64,000 bases of DNA from Pleuronectes platessa (taxonomy: Eukaryota; Chordata; Actinopteri; Pleuronectiformes; Pleuronectidae). The position numbers and the translations under genes were made by a program. The DNA lies in contig NW_026518957.1 in assembly GCF_947347685.1 (NCBI RefSeq), positions 186,001-250,000 on the forward strand, in the 5' to 3' direction. The notes beneath the pieces are model-generated. The model ran no database searches and was not told the origin of the DNA. It saw only the letters and a program-made list of their open reading frames with translations. Shown here piece by piece: positions 53,614 to 62,520 of the stretch (its first letter is position 1; every line of letters begins with the position of its first letter).

Positions 53614-56173
53614 CATAAATGAAACATTTATTTACAAAAAATAATAATAATTAACTCAAATTCCTAAAAAAACTGTGCGCACACATCCTGCGGCGCACAT
53701 CTCCTGCGGCACTCATCTCCTGCGGCGCATATCTCCTGCGTACACATCTCCTGCGGTGCACATCTCCTGCTGCGCACATCTCCTGCGGTGTACATCTCCT
53801 GCGGTGCAAATCTCCTGCTGCGCACATCTCCGGCGGCGGCGCACATCCTGCGGCGCACACCCTTCGTTGCACATAAATGAAACATTTATTTACAAATAAA
53901 TTATAATAATTAACTCAAATTAATAAAAAAACTGTATGCACACATCCTGCGGCGCACATCTCCTGCGTGCTAATCTCCTGCGTGCACTTCTCCTGCGGTG
54001 CACATCTCCTGCAGCGCACATCTCCTGCGGTGCACATCTCCTGCTGCGCACATCTCCTGTGGTGCACATCTCCTGTTGCGCACATCTCCTGCGGTGCATA
54101 TCTCTTGCGGCGCACATCCTGCGTTGCGAACCCTGCGTTGCACATAAATAAAACAGTTATTTAAAAAAAAAATTAAATTGAAATCACATTAATAAAAACA
54201 TCTCCTGCGGTGCACATCTCCTGCTGCGCACATCTCCGGCGGTGCATATCTCTTGCGGCTCACATCTCCTGCGGTGCACATCTCCTGCGGTGCACATCTC
54301 CTGCTGCGCGCATCTCCGGCGGTGCACATCTCTTGCGGCACACATCCTGTGGCGCACACCCTTCGTTGCACATAAATGAAACATTTATTTACAAAAAATT
54401 TATAATAATTAACTCAAATTGATAAAAAAACTGTGCGCACACATCCTGCGGCGCAAATCTCCTGCTGCGCACATCTCCTGCATTGCAGAACATGCGGTGC
54501 ACATAAATAAAATTAATAAAAAAACTGTGCGCACACATCCTGCGGCGCACATCTCCTGCGTGCCAATCTCTTGCTGCGCACATCTCTTGCGGTGCACATC
54601 TCCTGCGGCGCACATCTCCTGCGGTGCACATCTCCTGCTGCGCACATCTCCGCACACATCCTGCGTCGCACATCTCCTGCGGCGCATATCTCCTGCGTAC
54701 ACATCTCCTGCGGTGCACATCTCATGCTGCGCACATCTCCTGCGGTGTACATCTCCTGCGGTGCACATCTCCTGCTGCGCACATCTCCGGCGGTGCATAT
54801 CTCTTGCGGCTCACATCTCCTGCGGTGCACATCTCCTGCGGTGCACATCTCCTGCTGCGCACATCTCCGGCGGTGCACATCTCCGCACACATCCTGCGGC
54901 GCACATCTCCTGCGGCACTCATCTCCTGCGGCGCATATCTCCTGCGTACACATCTCCTGCGGTGCATATCTCCTGCTGCGCACATCTCCTGCGGTGTACA
55001 TCTCCTGCGGTGCACATCTCCTGCTGTGCACATCTCCGGCGGTGCATATCTCTTGCGGTGCACATCCTGCGGCGCACACCCTTCGTTGCACATAAATGAA
55101 ACATTTATTTACAAATAAATTATAATAATTAACTCAAATTAATAAAAAAACTGTGCGCACACATCCTGCGGCGCACATCTCCTGCGTGCTAATCTCCTGC
55201 GTGCACTTCTCCTGCGGTGCACATCTCCTGCGGCGCACATCTCCTGCGGTGCACATCTCCTGCTGCGCACATCTCCTGTGGTGCACATCTCCTGTTGCTC
55301 ACATCTCCTGCGGTGCATATCTCTTGCGGCGCACATCCTGCGTTGCGAACCCTGCGTTGCACATAAATAAAACAGTTATTTACAAAAAAAATTAAAATTA
55401 AATCATATTAATAAAAAAACTACGGCACACATCTCCTGCTGCGCATATCGCCTGCGGCGCACATCTCCTGCAGCGCACATCTCAAGTGGTGCACATCTCC
55501 TGCTGAGCACATCTCCTGCGGTGCATATCTCCTGCTGCGCACATTTCCGGCGGTGCACATCTCTTGTGGCGCACACCCTGCGGTGCACATAAATGAAACA
55601 TTTACTTCCAAAAAAAATAATAATTAACTCAAATTAATAAAAAAACTGTGCGCACTAATCCTGCAGCGCACATCTCCTGCTCTGCACATCTCCTGCTGCG
55701 CACATCTCCTGCTCTGCACATCTCCTGCTCTGCACATCTCCTGCTGCGCACATCTTCTGCGGCACACATCTCCTGCGGTGCACATCTCCTGCTCCGCACA
55801 TCTCCTGCAGTGCACATTTCTTGCGGTGCACATCCTGCGGCGCACACCCTGCGGTGCACATAAATGAAACATTTATTTACAAAAAAATATTATTACATCA
55901 AATTAATAAAAAAACTGTGTGCACACATCCTGCTGCGCACATCTCCTGCTGTGCATATCTCCTGCGTTGCACATCTCCTGCGTGCACATCTCCTGTGGCG
56001 CATATCGCCTGCGGCGCACATCTCCTGCTTTGTACATCTCCTGCGGTGCACATCTCCTGCGTGCACATCTCCTGCTATGTATATCTCCTGCGGTGCACAT
56101 CTCCAGTGGCGCACATTTCCTGCTGCGTAAATCTCCTGCAGTGACCCTCCCTCGTCGCACACCCTGCGGTGCA
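53614..56173 (+). repeat. Distal array domain, part 3
   Basis: Linkers start at 53614 (1), 53872 (C), 54143 (F; followed by AACATCTCC directly, without the usual ACTGCGG), 54371 (C), 54502 H, 55091 (C), 55362 (F), 55588 (2) and 55859 (B). Block 54530-55090 holds two CCGCACACATCCTG scars. Confidence 0.86.
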
Positions 56174-59100
56174 CATAAATTAAACATTTATTTTCAAAAA
56201 ATAATAATAATTAACTCAAATTCCTAAAAAAACTGTGCGCACACATCCTGCGGCGCACATCTCCTGCGGCACTCATCTCCTGCAACGCATATCTTCTGCG
56301 TACACATCTCCTGCGGCGCACATCTCCTGCGGTGCACATCTCCTGCGGTGTACATCTCCTGCTGCGCAAATCTCTGGCGGTGCACATCTCTTGCGGCGCA
56401 CATCCTGCGGCGCACACCCTTCGTTGCACATAAATGAAACATTTATTTACAAAAAAATTATAATAATTAACTCAAATTAATAAAAAAACTGTGCGCACAC
56501 ATCCTACGGCGCAAATCTCCTGCTGCGCACATCTCCTGCGTTGCAGAACATGCGATGCACATAAATAAAATTAATAAAAAAACTGTGCGCACACATCCTG
56601 CGGCGCACATCTCCTGCTGCGCACATCTCCTGCTGTGCACATCTCCTGTGACGCACATCTCCTGCTGCGCACATCTCCTGCGGCACTCATCTCCTGCAGT
56701 GCAAATCTCCTGCTGCGCACATCTCCTGCGGTGCATATCTCTTGCGGCGCACATCCTGCGTTGCGAACCCTTTGTTGCACATAAATAAAACAGTTATTTA
56801 CAAAAAAAATTAAAATTAAATCAAATTAATAAAAAAACTGCGGCACACATCTCCTGCTGCGCATATCGCCTGCGGCGCACATCTCCTGCAGCGCACATCT
56901 CAAGTGGTGCACATCTCCTGCTGAGCACATCTCCTTCAGCACACATCTCCTGCTGCGCACATCTCCTGCGGTGCACATCTCCTGCTGCGCACATTTCCGG
57001 CGGTGCACATCTCTTGCGGCGCACACCCTGCGGTGCACATAAATGAAACATTTACTTACAAAAAAAAATAATAATTAACTCAAATTAATAAAAAAACTGT
57101 GCGCACACATCCTGCGGCGCACATCTCCTGTGGCGCACATCTCCTGCTGCGCATATCGCCTGCGGCGCATATCTCCTGCTATGTACATCTCCTGCAGCGC
57201 ACGTCTCCTGTGCACATCTCCTGCAGTGCATATCTCAAGTGGTGCACATCTCCTGCTGTGCACATCTCCTGCGGCACACATCTCCTGCTGCGCACATCTC
57301 CTGCGGTGCACATCTCTTGCGGCGCGCACCCTGCAGTGCACATAAATGAAACATTTATTTACAAAAAAATAAGAAGAATTAACTCAAATTAATAAAAAAA
57401 CTGTGCGCACTCATCCTGCGGCGCACATCTCCTGCTCTGCACATCTCCTGCTGCGCACATCTCCTGCTCTGCACATCTCCTGTGACGCACATCTCCTGCT
57501 GCGCACATCTCCTGCGGCACTCATCTCCTGCGGCGCATATCTCCTGCGTACACATCTCCTGCGGCGCACATCTCCTGCGGTGCACATCTCCTGCTGCGCA
57601 AATCTCCGGCGGTGCACATCTCTTGCGGCGCACATCCTGCGGCGCACACCCTTCGTTGCACATGAATGAAAAATTTATTTACAATAAAATTATAATAATT
57701 AAATCAAATTAATAAAAAAACTGTGCGCACACATCCTGTGGCGCAAATCTCCTGCTGCGCACATCTCCTGCATTGCAGAACATGCAGTGCACATAAATAA
57801 AATTAATAAAAAAACTGTGCGCACACATCCTGCGGCGCACATCTCCTGCGGTGCACATCTCCGCACACATCCTGCGGCGCACATCTCCTGCGGCACTCAT
57901 CTCCTGCGGCGCATATCTCCTGCGTACACATCTCCTGCGGTGCACATCTCCTGAGGTGCACATCTCCTGCTGCGCACATCTCCGGCGGTGCATATCTCTT
58001 GCGGCGCACATCCTGCGGCGCACACCCTTCGTTGCACATAAATGAAACATTTATTTACAAATAAATTATAATAATTAACTCAAATTAATAAAAAAACTGT
58101 GCGCACACATCCTGCGGCGCACATCTCCTGCGTGCTAATCTCCTGCGTGCACTTCTCCTGCAGTGCACATCTCCTGCGGCGCACATCTCCTGCGGTGCAC
58201 ATCTCCTGCTGCGCACATCTCCTGTGGTGCACATCTCCTGTTGCGCACATCTCCTGCGGTGCATATCTCTTGCGGCGCACATCCTGCGTTGCGAACCCTC
58301 CGTTGCACATAAATAAAACAGTCATTTACAAAAAAAATAATAATTAACTCAAATTAATAAAAAAACTGTGCGCACACATCCTGCGGCGCACATCTCCTGT
58401 GGCGCACATCTCCTGCTGCGCATATCGCCTGCGGTGCACATCTCCTGCGTGCACATCTCCTGCTATGTATATCTCCTGCGGTGCACATCTCCAGTGGCGC
58501 ACATTTCCTGCTGCGCAAATCTCCTGCAGTGACCCTCCCTCGTCGCACACCCTGCGGTGCACATAAATTAAACATTTATTTACAAAAAATAATAATAATT
58601 AACTCAAATTCCTAAAAAAACTGTGCGCGCACATCCTGCGGCGCACATCTCCTGCGGCACTCATCTCCTGCGGCGCATATCTTCTGCGTACACATCTCCT
58701 GCGGCGCACATCTCCTGCGGTGCACATCTCCTGCTGCGCAAATCTCTGGCGGTGCACATCTCTTGCGGCGCACATCCTGCGGCGCACACCCTTCGTTGCA
58801 CATAAATGAAACATTTATTTACAAAAAAATTATAATAATTAACTCAAATTAATAAAAAAACTGTGCGCACACATCTTACGGCGCAAATCTCCTGCTGCGC
58901 ACATCTCCTGCGTTGCAGAACATGCGATGCACATAAATAAAATTAATAAAAAAACTGTGCGCACACATCCTGCGGCGCACATCTCCTGCTGCGCACATCT
59001 CCTGCTGTGCACATCTCCTGTGACGCACATCTCCTGCTGCGCACATCTCCTGCGGCACACATCTCCTGCAGTGCAAATCTCCTGCTGCGCACATCTCCTG

Positions 59101-59764
59101 CGGTGCATATCTCTTGCGGCGCACATCCTGCGTTGCGAACCCTCCGTTGCACATAAATAAAACAGTTATTTACAAAAAAATTAAAATTAAATCAAATTAA
59201 TAAAAAAACTGCGGCACACACCTCCTGCTGCGCATATCGCCTGCGGCGCACATCTCCTGCAGCGCACATCTCAAGTGGTGCACATCTCCTGCTGAGCACA
59301 TCTCCTGCAGCACACATCTCCTGCTGCGCACATCTCCTGCGGTGCACATCTCCTGCTGCGCACATTTCCGGCGGTGCACATCTCTTGCGGCGCACACTCT
59401 GCGGTGCACATAAATGAAACATTTACTTACAAAAAAAAATAATAATTAACTCAAATTAATAAAAAAACTGTGCGCACACATCCTGCGGCGCACATCTCCT
59501 GTGGCGCACATCTCCTGCTGCGCATATCGCCTGCGGCGCATATCTCCTGCTATGTACATCTCCTGCAGCGCACGTCTCCTGTGCACATCTCCTGCAGTGC
59601 ATATCTCAAGTGGTGCACATCTCCTGCTGTGCACATCTCCTGCGGCACACATCTCCTGCTGCGCACATCTCCTGCGGTGCACATCTCTTGCGGCGCGCAC
59701 CCTGCAGTGCACATAAATGAAACATTTATTTACAAAAAAATAAGAAGAATTAACTCAAATTAAT
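56174..59764 (+). repeat. Terminal tandem duplication of the array (2.37 kb)
   Basis: Linkers start at 56174 (G-like), 56429 (C), 56560 H, 56780 (F), 57038 (2), 57341 (2, AAGAAGAATTAAC), 57661 (C), 57792 H, 58037 (C), 58308 (F), 58562 (G-like), 58801 (C), 58932 H, 59152 (F), 59409 (2) and 59712 (2, AAGAAGAATTAAC). The six linkers 56174-57341 recur as 58562-59712, with offsets 2388, 2372, 2372, 2372, 2371 and 2371. Confidence 0.9.
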
Positions 59765-60034
59765 AAAAAAACTGTTCTTGCACATCCTGTGGGGCGCAAA
59801 TTCTGTGGGGCGCACATCCTGCTGCGCACATAAATAAAAATAATATTAAAACATTTTTACAAAAAAAAAATATTTAAATCAAATTAATAAAAAAACTGTC
59901 CTTGCACATCCTGTGGGGCGCAAATTCTGTGGGGCGCAAATTCTGTGGGGCGCACATCCTGCGGCGCACAACCTGCTGCGCACATGAATAAAAATAATGT
60001 TAAAACATTTTTACAAAAAAAAAATATTTAATAT
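59765..60034 (+). repeat. Divergent edge cassettes of the satellite
   Basis: Two cassettes with a 124-bp period (CTTGCACATCC at 59777 and 59901) are built from 16-bp units TGCACATCCTGTGGGG and CGCAAATTCTGTGGGG. These are clear but diverged relatives of the array monomer. Their linkers (59829, 59983) read ATAAATAAAAATAAT and then ATTTTTACAAAAAAAAAATA, and lack the inner array's inverted repeat. The second cassette has one extra monomer. Beyond about 60034 no monomer is recognisable, so this is the array border. Confidence 0.9.
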
Positions 60035-60283
60035 GTTACAGACATTTCATTAAGATCCCAAGGAACCATTTCAACTTGCGGTAAAATGGGCATAATATGT
60101 CTCTGTTAAATAAAGTTTAGTTAAATCAAAGATTGTTTCATAAATTTGATTCAATCTGTGCTCATTAAAAGATAAGAGTGATGAAGGGCTGAAATTTTTT
60201 TAAATAGTGCTTTCTAAATAATGATTTAATTATTTTTCTGGCACAAAAGGGTGAATGAATAACAACAAAAAGAAAATAAACAA
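60035..60283. other. AT-rich array flank, no gene
   Basis: This is low-complexity AT-rich sequence with no repeat monomer, no long open frame and no recognised RNA. The stretch near 60092 (GGGCATAATATGTCTC) looks like a fragment of a dispersed element. I cannot name it. Confidence 0.6.
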
Positions 60284-60362
60284 ATATCGGTATCGGCTAT
60301 CGGCCAGATTGTTATTTTAAATATCGGTATCGGCCAAGAATTTCCATATCGGTGCATCCCTA
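60284..60362 (-). mobile_element. hAT-like DNA transposon end (non-autonomous remnant)
   Basis: Repeated TATCGG/CGGCC motifs lead to GGTGCATCCCTA at 60351-60362. The reverse complement of that end starts TAGGGATGCACC, which resembles terminal inverted repeats of hAT-type elements common in fish. The following 8 bp (GTGCCTAG) would be the target-site duplication, but I find no second copy and no opposite terminus in the window. The partner end is lost or was never present. The family assignment is from memory of the terminus type. Confidence 0.5.
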
Positions 60363-60434
60363 GTGCCTAGAATTTGCCGGTTCCAGACTAAATATTTTTT
60401 TTTTAGGGGGAAGAGCGACAGACAGTGTCAATTT

Positions 60435-60489
60435 GAGAGAGAGAGACAGAGACAGATAAAGATAGACCCAGAGAGAGAGAGACCCAGAG

Positions 60490-60538
<49 letters not shown>

Positions 60539-60609
60539 GAATGGCTGGTATAAAAGAGAAAGAGAGAGAGAGAGACACAGACAGGTTGCTTTAAGAGAGA
60601 GATAGACAG

Positions 60610-60645
<36 letters not shown>

Positions 60646-60661
60646 TGGCTGGTATAAAAGA
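60435..60661 (+). repeat. GA microsatellite with an internal 104-bp duplication
   Basis: Long (GA)n tracts (longest about 60491-60531 and 60613-60642) are interrupted by GACCCAGAG and GACAGA. The phrase GGCTGGTATAAAAGAGA occurs at 60543 and again at 60647, 104 bp apart. Open frames here (poly Arg-Glu, or poly Ser-Leu in reverse) are low-complexity artefacts. Confidence 0.92.
60549..60556 (+). promoter_or_regulatory. TATA-box-like motif within GA tract (copy 1)
   Basis: TATAAAAG matches the metazoan TATA box exactly. It is duplicated at 60653-60660 with the surrounding GA repeat. No downstream gene is recognisable, so function is unproven. Confidence 0.2.
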
Positions 60662-60678
60662 GAGAGCAACGGACTTGA

Positions 60679-60693
60679 TCAGTAGGTGGCGCT
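60679..60693 (+). promoter_or_regulatory. CTCF-like motif 1
   Basis: TCAGTAGGTGGCGCT fits the CTCF core CCASYAGRKGGCRSY at 14 of 15 positions (only the first differs). It lies about 650 bp outside the array border. Confidence 0.4.
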
Positions 60694-60795
60694 ATCACTA
60701 ACACTGCATACACACTCATAGATCTCTTCAGGTCAGGGCTCTGATTATGTGACAGGATTTTGGGGACGATTGATTAAACTTAATTTTCACACCGA

Positions 60796-60810
60796 CCTCC
60801 AGGTGGGGCT
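60796..60810 (+). promoter_or_regulatory. CTCF-like motif 2
   Basis: CCTCCAGGTGGGGCT fits the CTCF core at 13 of 15 positions. It is on the same strand as motif 1, 117 bp away, in the second unit of the dispersed repeat. Confidence 0.3.
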
Positions 60811-60870
60811 ATCATTGTCACTTCATACACACTAATACAGGAATCTGATGTAGAGCCAATCACATTGTAG

Positions 60871-60907
60871 TTCAACAGTTCCCCCCTGAAAGACAAAGAA
60901 AAAAAAT
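60871..60907 (+). repeat. Dispersed direct repeat, copy 1
   Basis: This starts TTCAACAGTTCCCCCCTGAA and continues AGACAAAGAAAA. A near-identical copy lies at 63948-63984, 3077 bp downstream in the same orientation. Both are preceded by CAATCACATTG. Confidence 0.8.
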
Positions 60908-60930
60908 CTGTTTAAGTCCCACCCACACAG

Positions 60931-60990
60931 GGGGTCTTGAACAGACAACCTCTGGGTCACTGTCCCTCTGCTCTATTGACTGCACCACCT
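60931..60990 (-). repeat. tRNA-like stretch, possible SINE fragment
   Basis: On the minus strand this reads with a box-A-like TGGTGCAGTCAATAGAGCAG and, about 35 bp later, a box-B-like GTTCAAGACCC. The cloverleaf is degenerate: an anticodon stem of only 3 bp (GGG/CCC) around a 7-nt loop. It is therefore not a functional tRNA. A tRNA-derived SINE head is the likeliest reading; a chance match is possible. Confidence 0.35.
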
Positions 60991-61164
60991 ATAGTGTTGA
61001 TTAACACAAGTGCAGTAGTTTATTTAAAGATCTCACTCTCCCCTTTCCCCATTTGGCCCCCCTCCTCAGCGTGTGTAACTCACTAATTACCGCAGGTGTG
61101 CGAGAATGAGAGGGAGACATCAGACCTCAGGAGAAGGTCCCAAACAAAATGCTTTAATTCAAAA
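60991..61164. other. Intergenic stretch, nothing supportable
   Basis: Mixed-composition sequence with C-rich runs (CCCCTTTCCCCATTTGGCCC). I see no open frame, RNA gene or repeat of note. Confidence 0.6.
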
Positions 61165-61216
61165 TCTATAACTCCTGTCCGTGAAATGAAAACACCGTGA
61201 CAATCACAAGGCTTGG
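61165..61216 (+). repeat. Dispersed repeat fragment, copy 1
   Basis: AAAATCTATAACTCCTGTCC, then TGAAATGAAAACACCGTGAC, then AATCACAAGGCTTGG. This is clearly related to 63738-63790 (AAACTATAAGTCCTATCTGA and AATCACAAGGCTTGA). The two copies lie in opposite order relative to the TTCAACAGTTCCCCC repeat. Confidence 0.7.
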
Positions 61217-61829
61217 ACGAACAAGGACATATCTATGTTGTGCAATTGTAGTAGTAGATTTGACGTTGGCTAATTATTAATAATCATGAGAAATGATTAT
61301 TAAAATAGGAATTATTTATTAAAAAATTAAAAAAAATTATAAAGCTATTAATTAAGAATAGTAAAAAAATTAATTAGAAATGATACAGTTATCCATTAAT
61401 AATGGTTAAATAATTAATGAAAACAATAAAATTATCAATTAAGAATAATACAATCTGGAATCATTGCTTATCGTAGCGGGGCACCACCCTGGTTACAGGG
61501 ACCAACTAGTCAAACTATAGTTATCAGTCTCAAGTGATAAAAGTTAAATTAATAATCTCAATATTTAATATTAATGATTATATAATAAACAATGAAGGGT
61601 TTTAAGTTCGAGCACAGGCTATAGTAATCCAGCTGTATTCACATACACATGTACAAATAATCACAGAAATACAAATACTTTAATTACAAAAGTATTTATT
61701 AAAAAGGGGAAATAAAGTTAATGTTATTTCAATGATTCTTCATTTAACAAACTCCAATATTTCAAAGATGGCAACAGCAGCAGCAGCACTTATCACAATT
61801 GTCACACATGTAATACTGAGTATCTACTG
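61217..61829. other. AT-rich region with inverted repeats, no gene
   Basis: Very AT-rich, with many TTAATTAA-like motifs. It holds a perfect 11-bp inverted repeat TTAATAATCAT / ATGATTATTAA (61277-61287 and 61293-61303, 5-nt spacer), the smaller CCATT-AAT-AATGG, CCCTG-GTTA-CAGGG near 61488, and a (CAG)4 run at 61775-61786. There is no supportable coding region. Confidence 0.7.
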
Positions 61830-61902
61830 GTGTGTGTGTGTGTGTGTGATCGTGTGTGTCTGTCTGTCTGTGTGTGTCTCTATGTGTGTGTGTGTGTGTG
61901 TC
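61830..61902 (+). repeat. TG microsatellite (compound TG/TCTG)
   Basis: (TG)n with ATC, CTGTCTGTC and CTCTA interruptions. The minus-strand open frame rich in Thr-His across it is an artefact of the dinucleotide. Confidence 0.93.
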
Positions 61903-62482
61903 TGAGAAAGAGAAAGGGGAGTGGCTATGGCGTAATGACAAGATCATGTGGTGACGTAGTCTGGCCGTGATCAAGATGTTACGTACAAGATGGAGGTTTC
62001 CTAAGTGAAGCCACGTTGCGAAAAGCAAAATGGCTGCCGGTCACTGACCTTAACAAAGGGGGATCTTTAGACAAAGAGATTTCTTATCTCCCGGTTCTGG
62101 AGCCGAATGGCGTCGAGATGTATTATATAATATATATAATATGTAAGTGTAGGTCGGGACGTGTGTAAAAACAGGTTTAGGAGAAAAGAGAGGGAGAGAT
62201 AGAGAGAGATCAGGAAAGCTCTCAAACCATCGTCAGAGACAAACTTCCGGCGAAGCGGGCAGTCCAGTTACGTGAGATTTGTCTTTTAACAGATGTAAAT
62301 CTCCGCACAATATCTCTGACGGTAACACGTAAAAAAGGAAGTGCCGACTTGTTACGCGCGCTTCTCAGAACATAGTAGACAAAGGAACCGGATGTGACGT
62401 CTCCAGTTCGCCGCGCGTTACACGGCTAAAAACAGATCAGCGATCTACAAACAAACACACTCAAATAACATGACACGCTAAG
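61903..62482. other. CpG-containing intergenic sequence
   Basis: No coding region is visible. It holds an alternating AT tract at 62121-62145, a short GA run near 62188-62215, and scattered CpGs (CGCCGCGCGTTAC near 62410). It could be part of an unrecognised long element, but I see no termini. Confidence 0.55.
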
Positions 62483-62520
62483 TATTTAAACTAGTCTCTG
62501 CCCAGACAATAAAGCCTCTT
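62483..62520 (+). promoter_or_regulatory. TATTTAAA followed by AATAAA: possible LTR-type core or chance
   Basis: TATTTAAA (62483-62490) lies 18 bp before AATAAAGCCTCTT (62508-62520). A TATA-like box closely followed by a poly(A) signal with GCCTCTT resembles the U3/R arrangement of some retroviral LTRs. No matching LTR pair, primer-binding site or internal coding region is seen on this strand, so this stays weak. Confidence 0.2.

Larger units (their letters stand above)
1..60034 (+). repeat. Two-component satellite array (GC-rich minisatellite blocks plus A-rich linkers)
   Basis: The array alternates two parts. GC-rich blocks consist of head-to-tail 16-bp monomers, consensus CGCACATCTCCTGCGG, with frequent 15-bp (TGCACATCTCCTGCG) and 14-bp (CGCACATCCTGCGG) versions. 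A-rich linkers of about 60 bp separate the blocks. I located about 183 linker starts plus one partial at the left edge, so the mean cassette is about 325 bp. Every linker and block points the same way, with the A-rich and CTCC-rich strand on top; I saw no inversion. The monomer is not a multiple of 3, so three monomers (48 bp) encode a 16-residue peptide period (AHISCGAHLLRRTSPA type) in each forward frame. The reverse frames give a CAPQEMCAAGDVHRRR type. The monomers carry few stops and the linkers carry many, which explains the hundreds of apparent open frames. No coding function is inferred. I do not recognise this as a named satellite family. Confidence 0.97.
60662..60870 (+). repeat. Dispersed repeat with two imperfect 117-bp units
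   Basis: AGGTGGCGCTATCACTAACA (60684) and AGGTGGGGCTATCATTGTCA (60801) start two imperfect copies, each followed by CATACACACT. The phrase AGTAGGTGGCGCTAT is of a kind widely dispersed in fish genomes (recollection, not a search). Confidence 0.55.

Noticed and set aside
1..60034. CRISPR array
   Set aside because: Regular repeats and spacers look superficially similar. But the 'spacers' (linkers) are nearly identical to each other, the GC blocks are themselves tandem monomers, and the context is eukaryotic with no cas genes.
1..60034. Telomeric or rDNA array
   Set aside because: There are no TTAGGG or CCCTAA runs and no rRNA-like sequence. The unit is a 16-bp monomer with A-rich linkers.
1..60034. 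CENP-B boxes marking a centromere
   Set aside because: I looked for the TTCG....A..CGGG pattern in the monomer and linkers and did not find it. Centromere identity remains open but unsupported by this motif.
60363..60669. Arg/Glu-rich and Ser/Leu-rich open frames
   Set aside because: They are translations of the GA/CT microsatellite.
60931..60990. Functional tRNA gene
   Set aside because: Box-A and box-B-like elements exist, but the stems do not pair over full length and there is no clean acceptor stem.
61469..61483. Primer-binding-site-like TGGTGCCCCG on the minus strand, suggesting an LTR retroelement
   Set aside because: Only the first 10 bases agree with what I recall of the elongator tRNA-Met 3' end. 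No flanking LTR pair, polypurine tract or gag/pol sequence is visible.
61762..62028. 88-residue minus-strand frame rich in Thr and His
   Set aside because: Its core is the TG/CA microsatellite, and the rest shows no domain.
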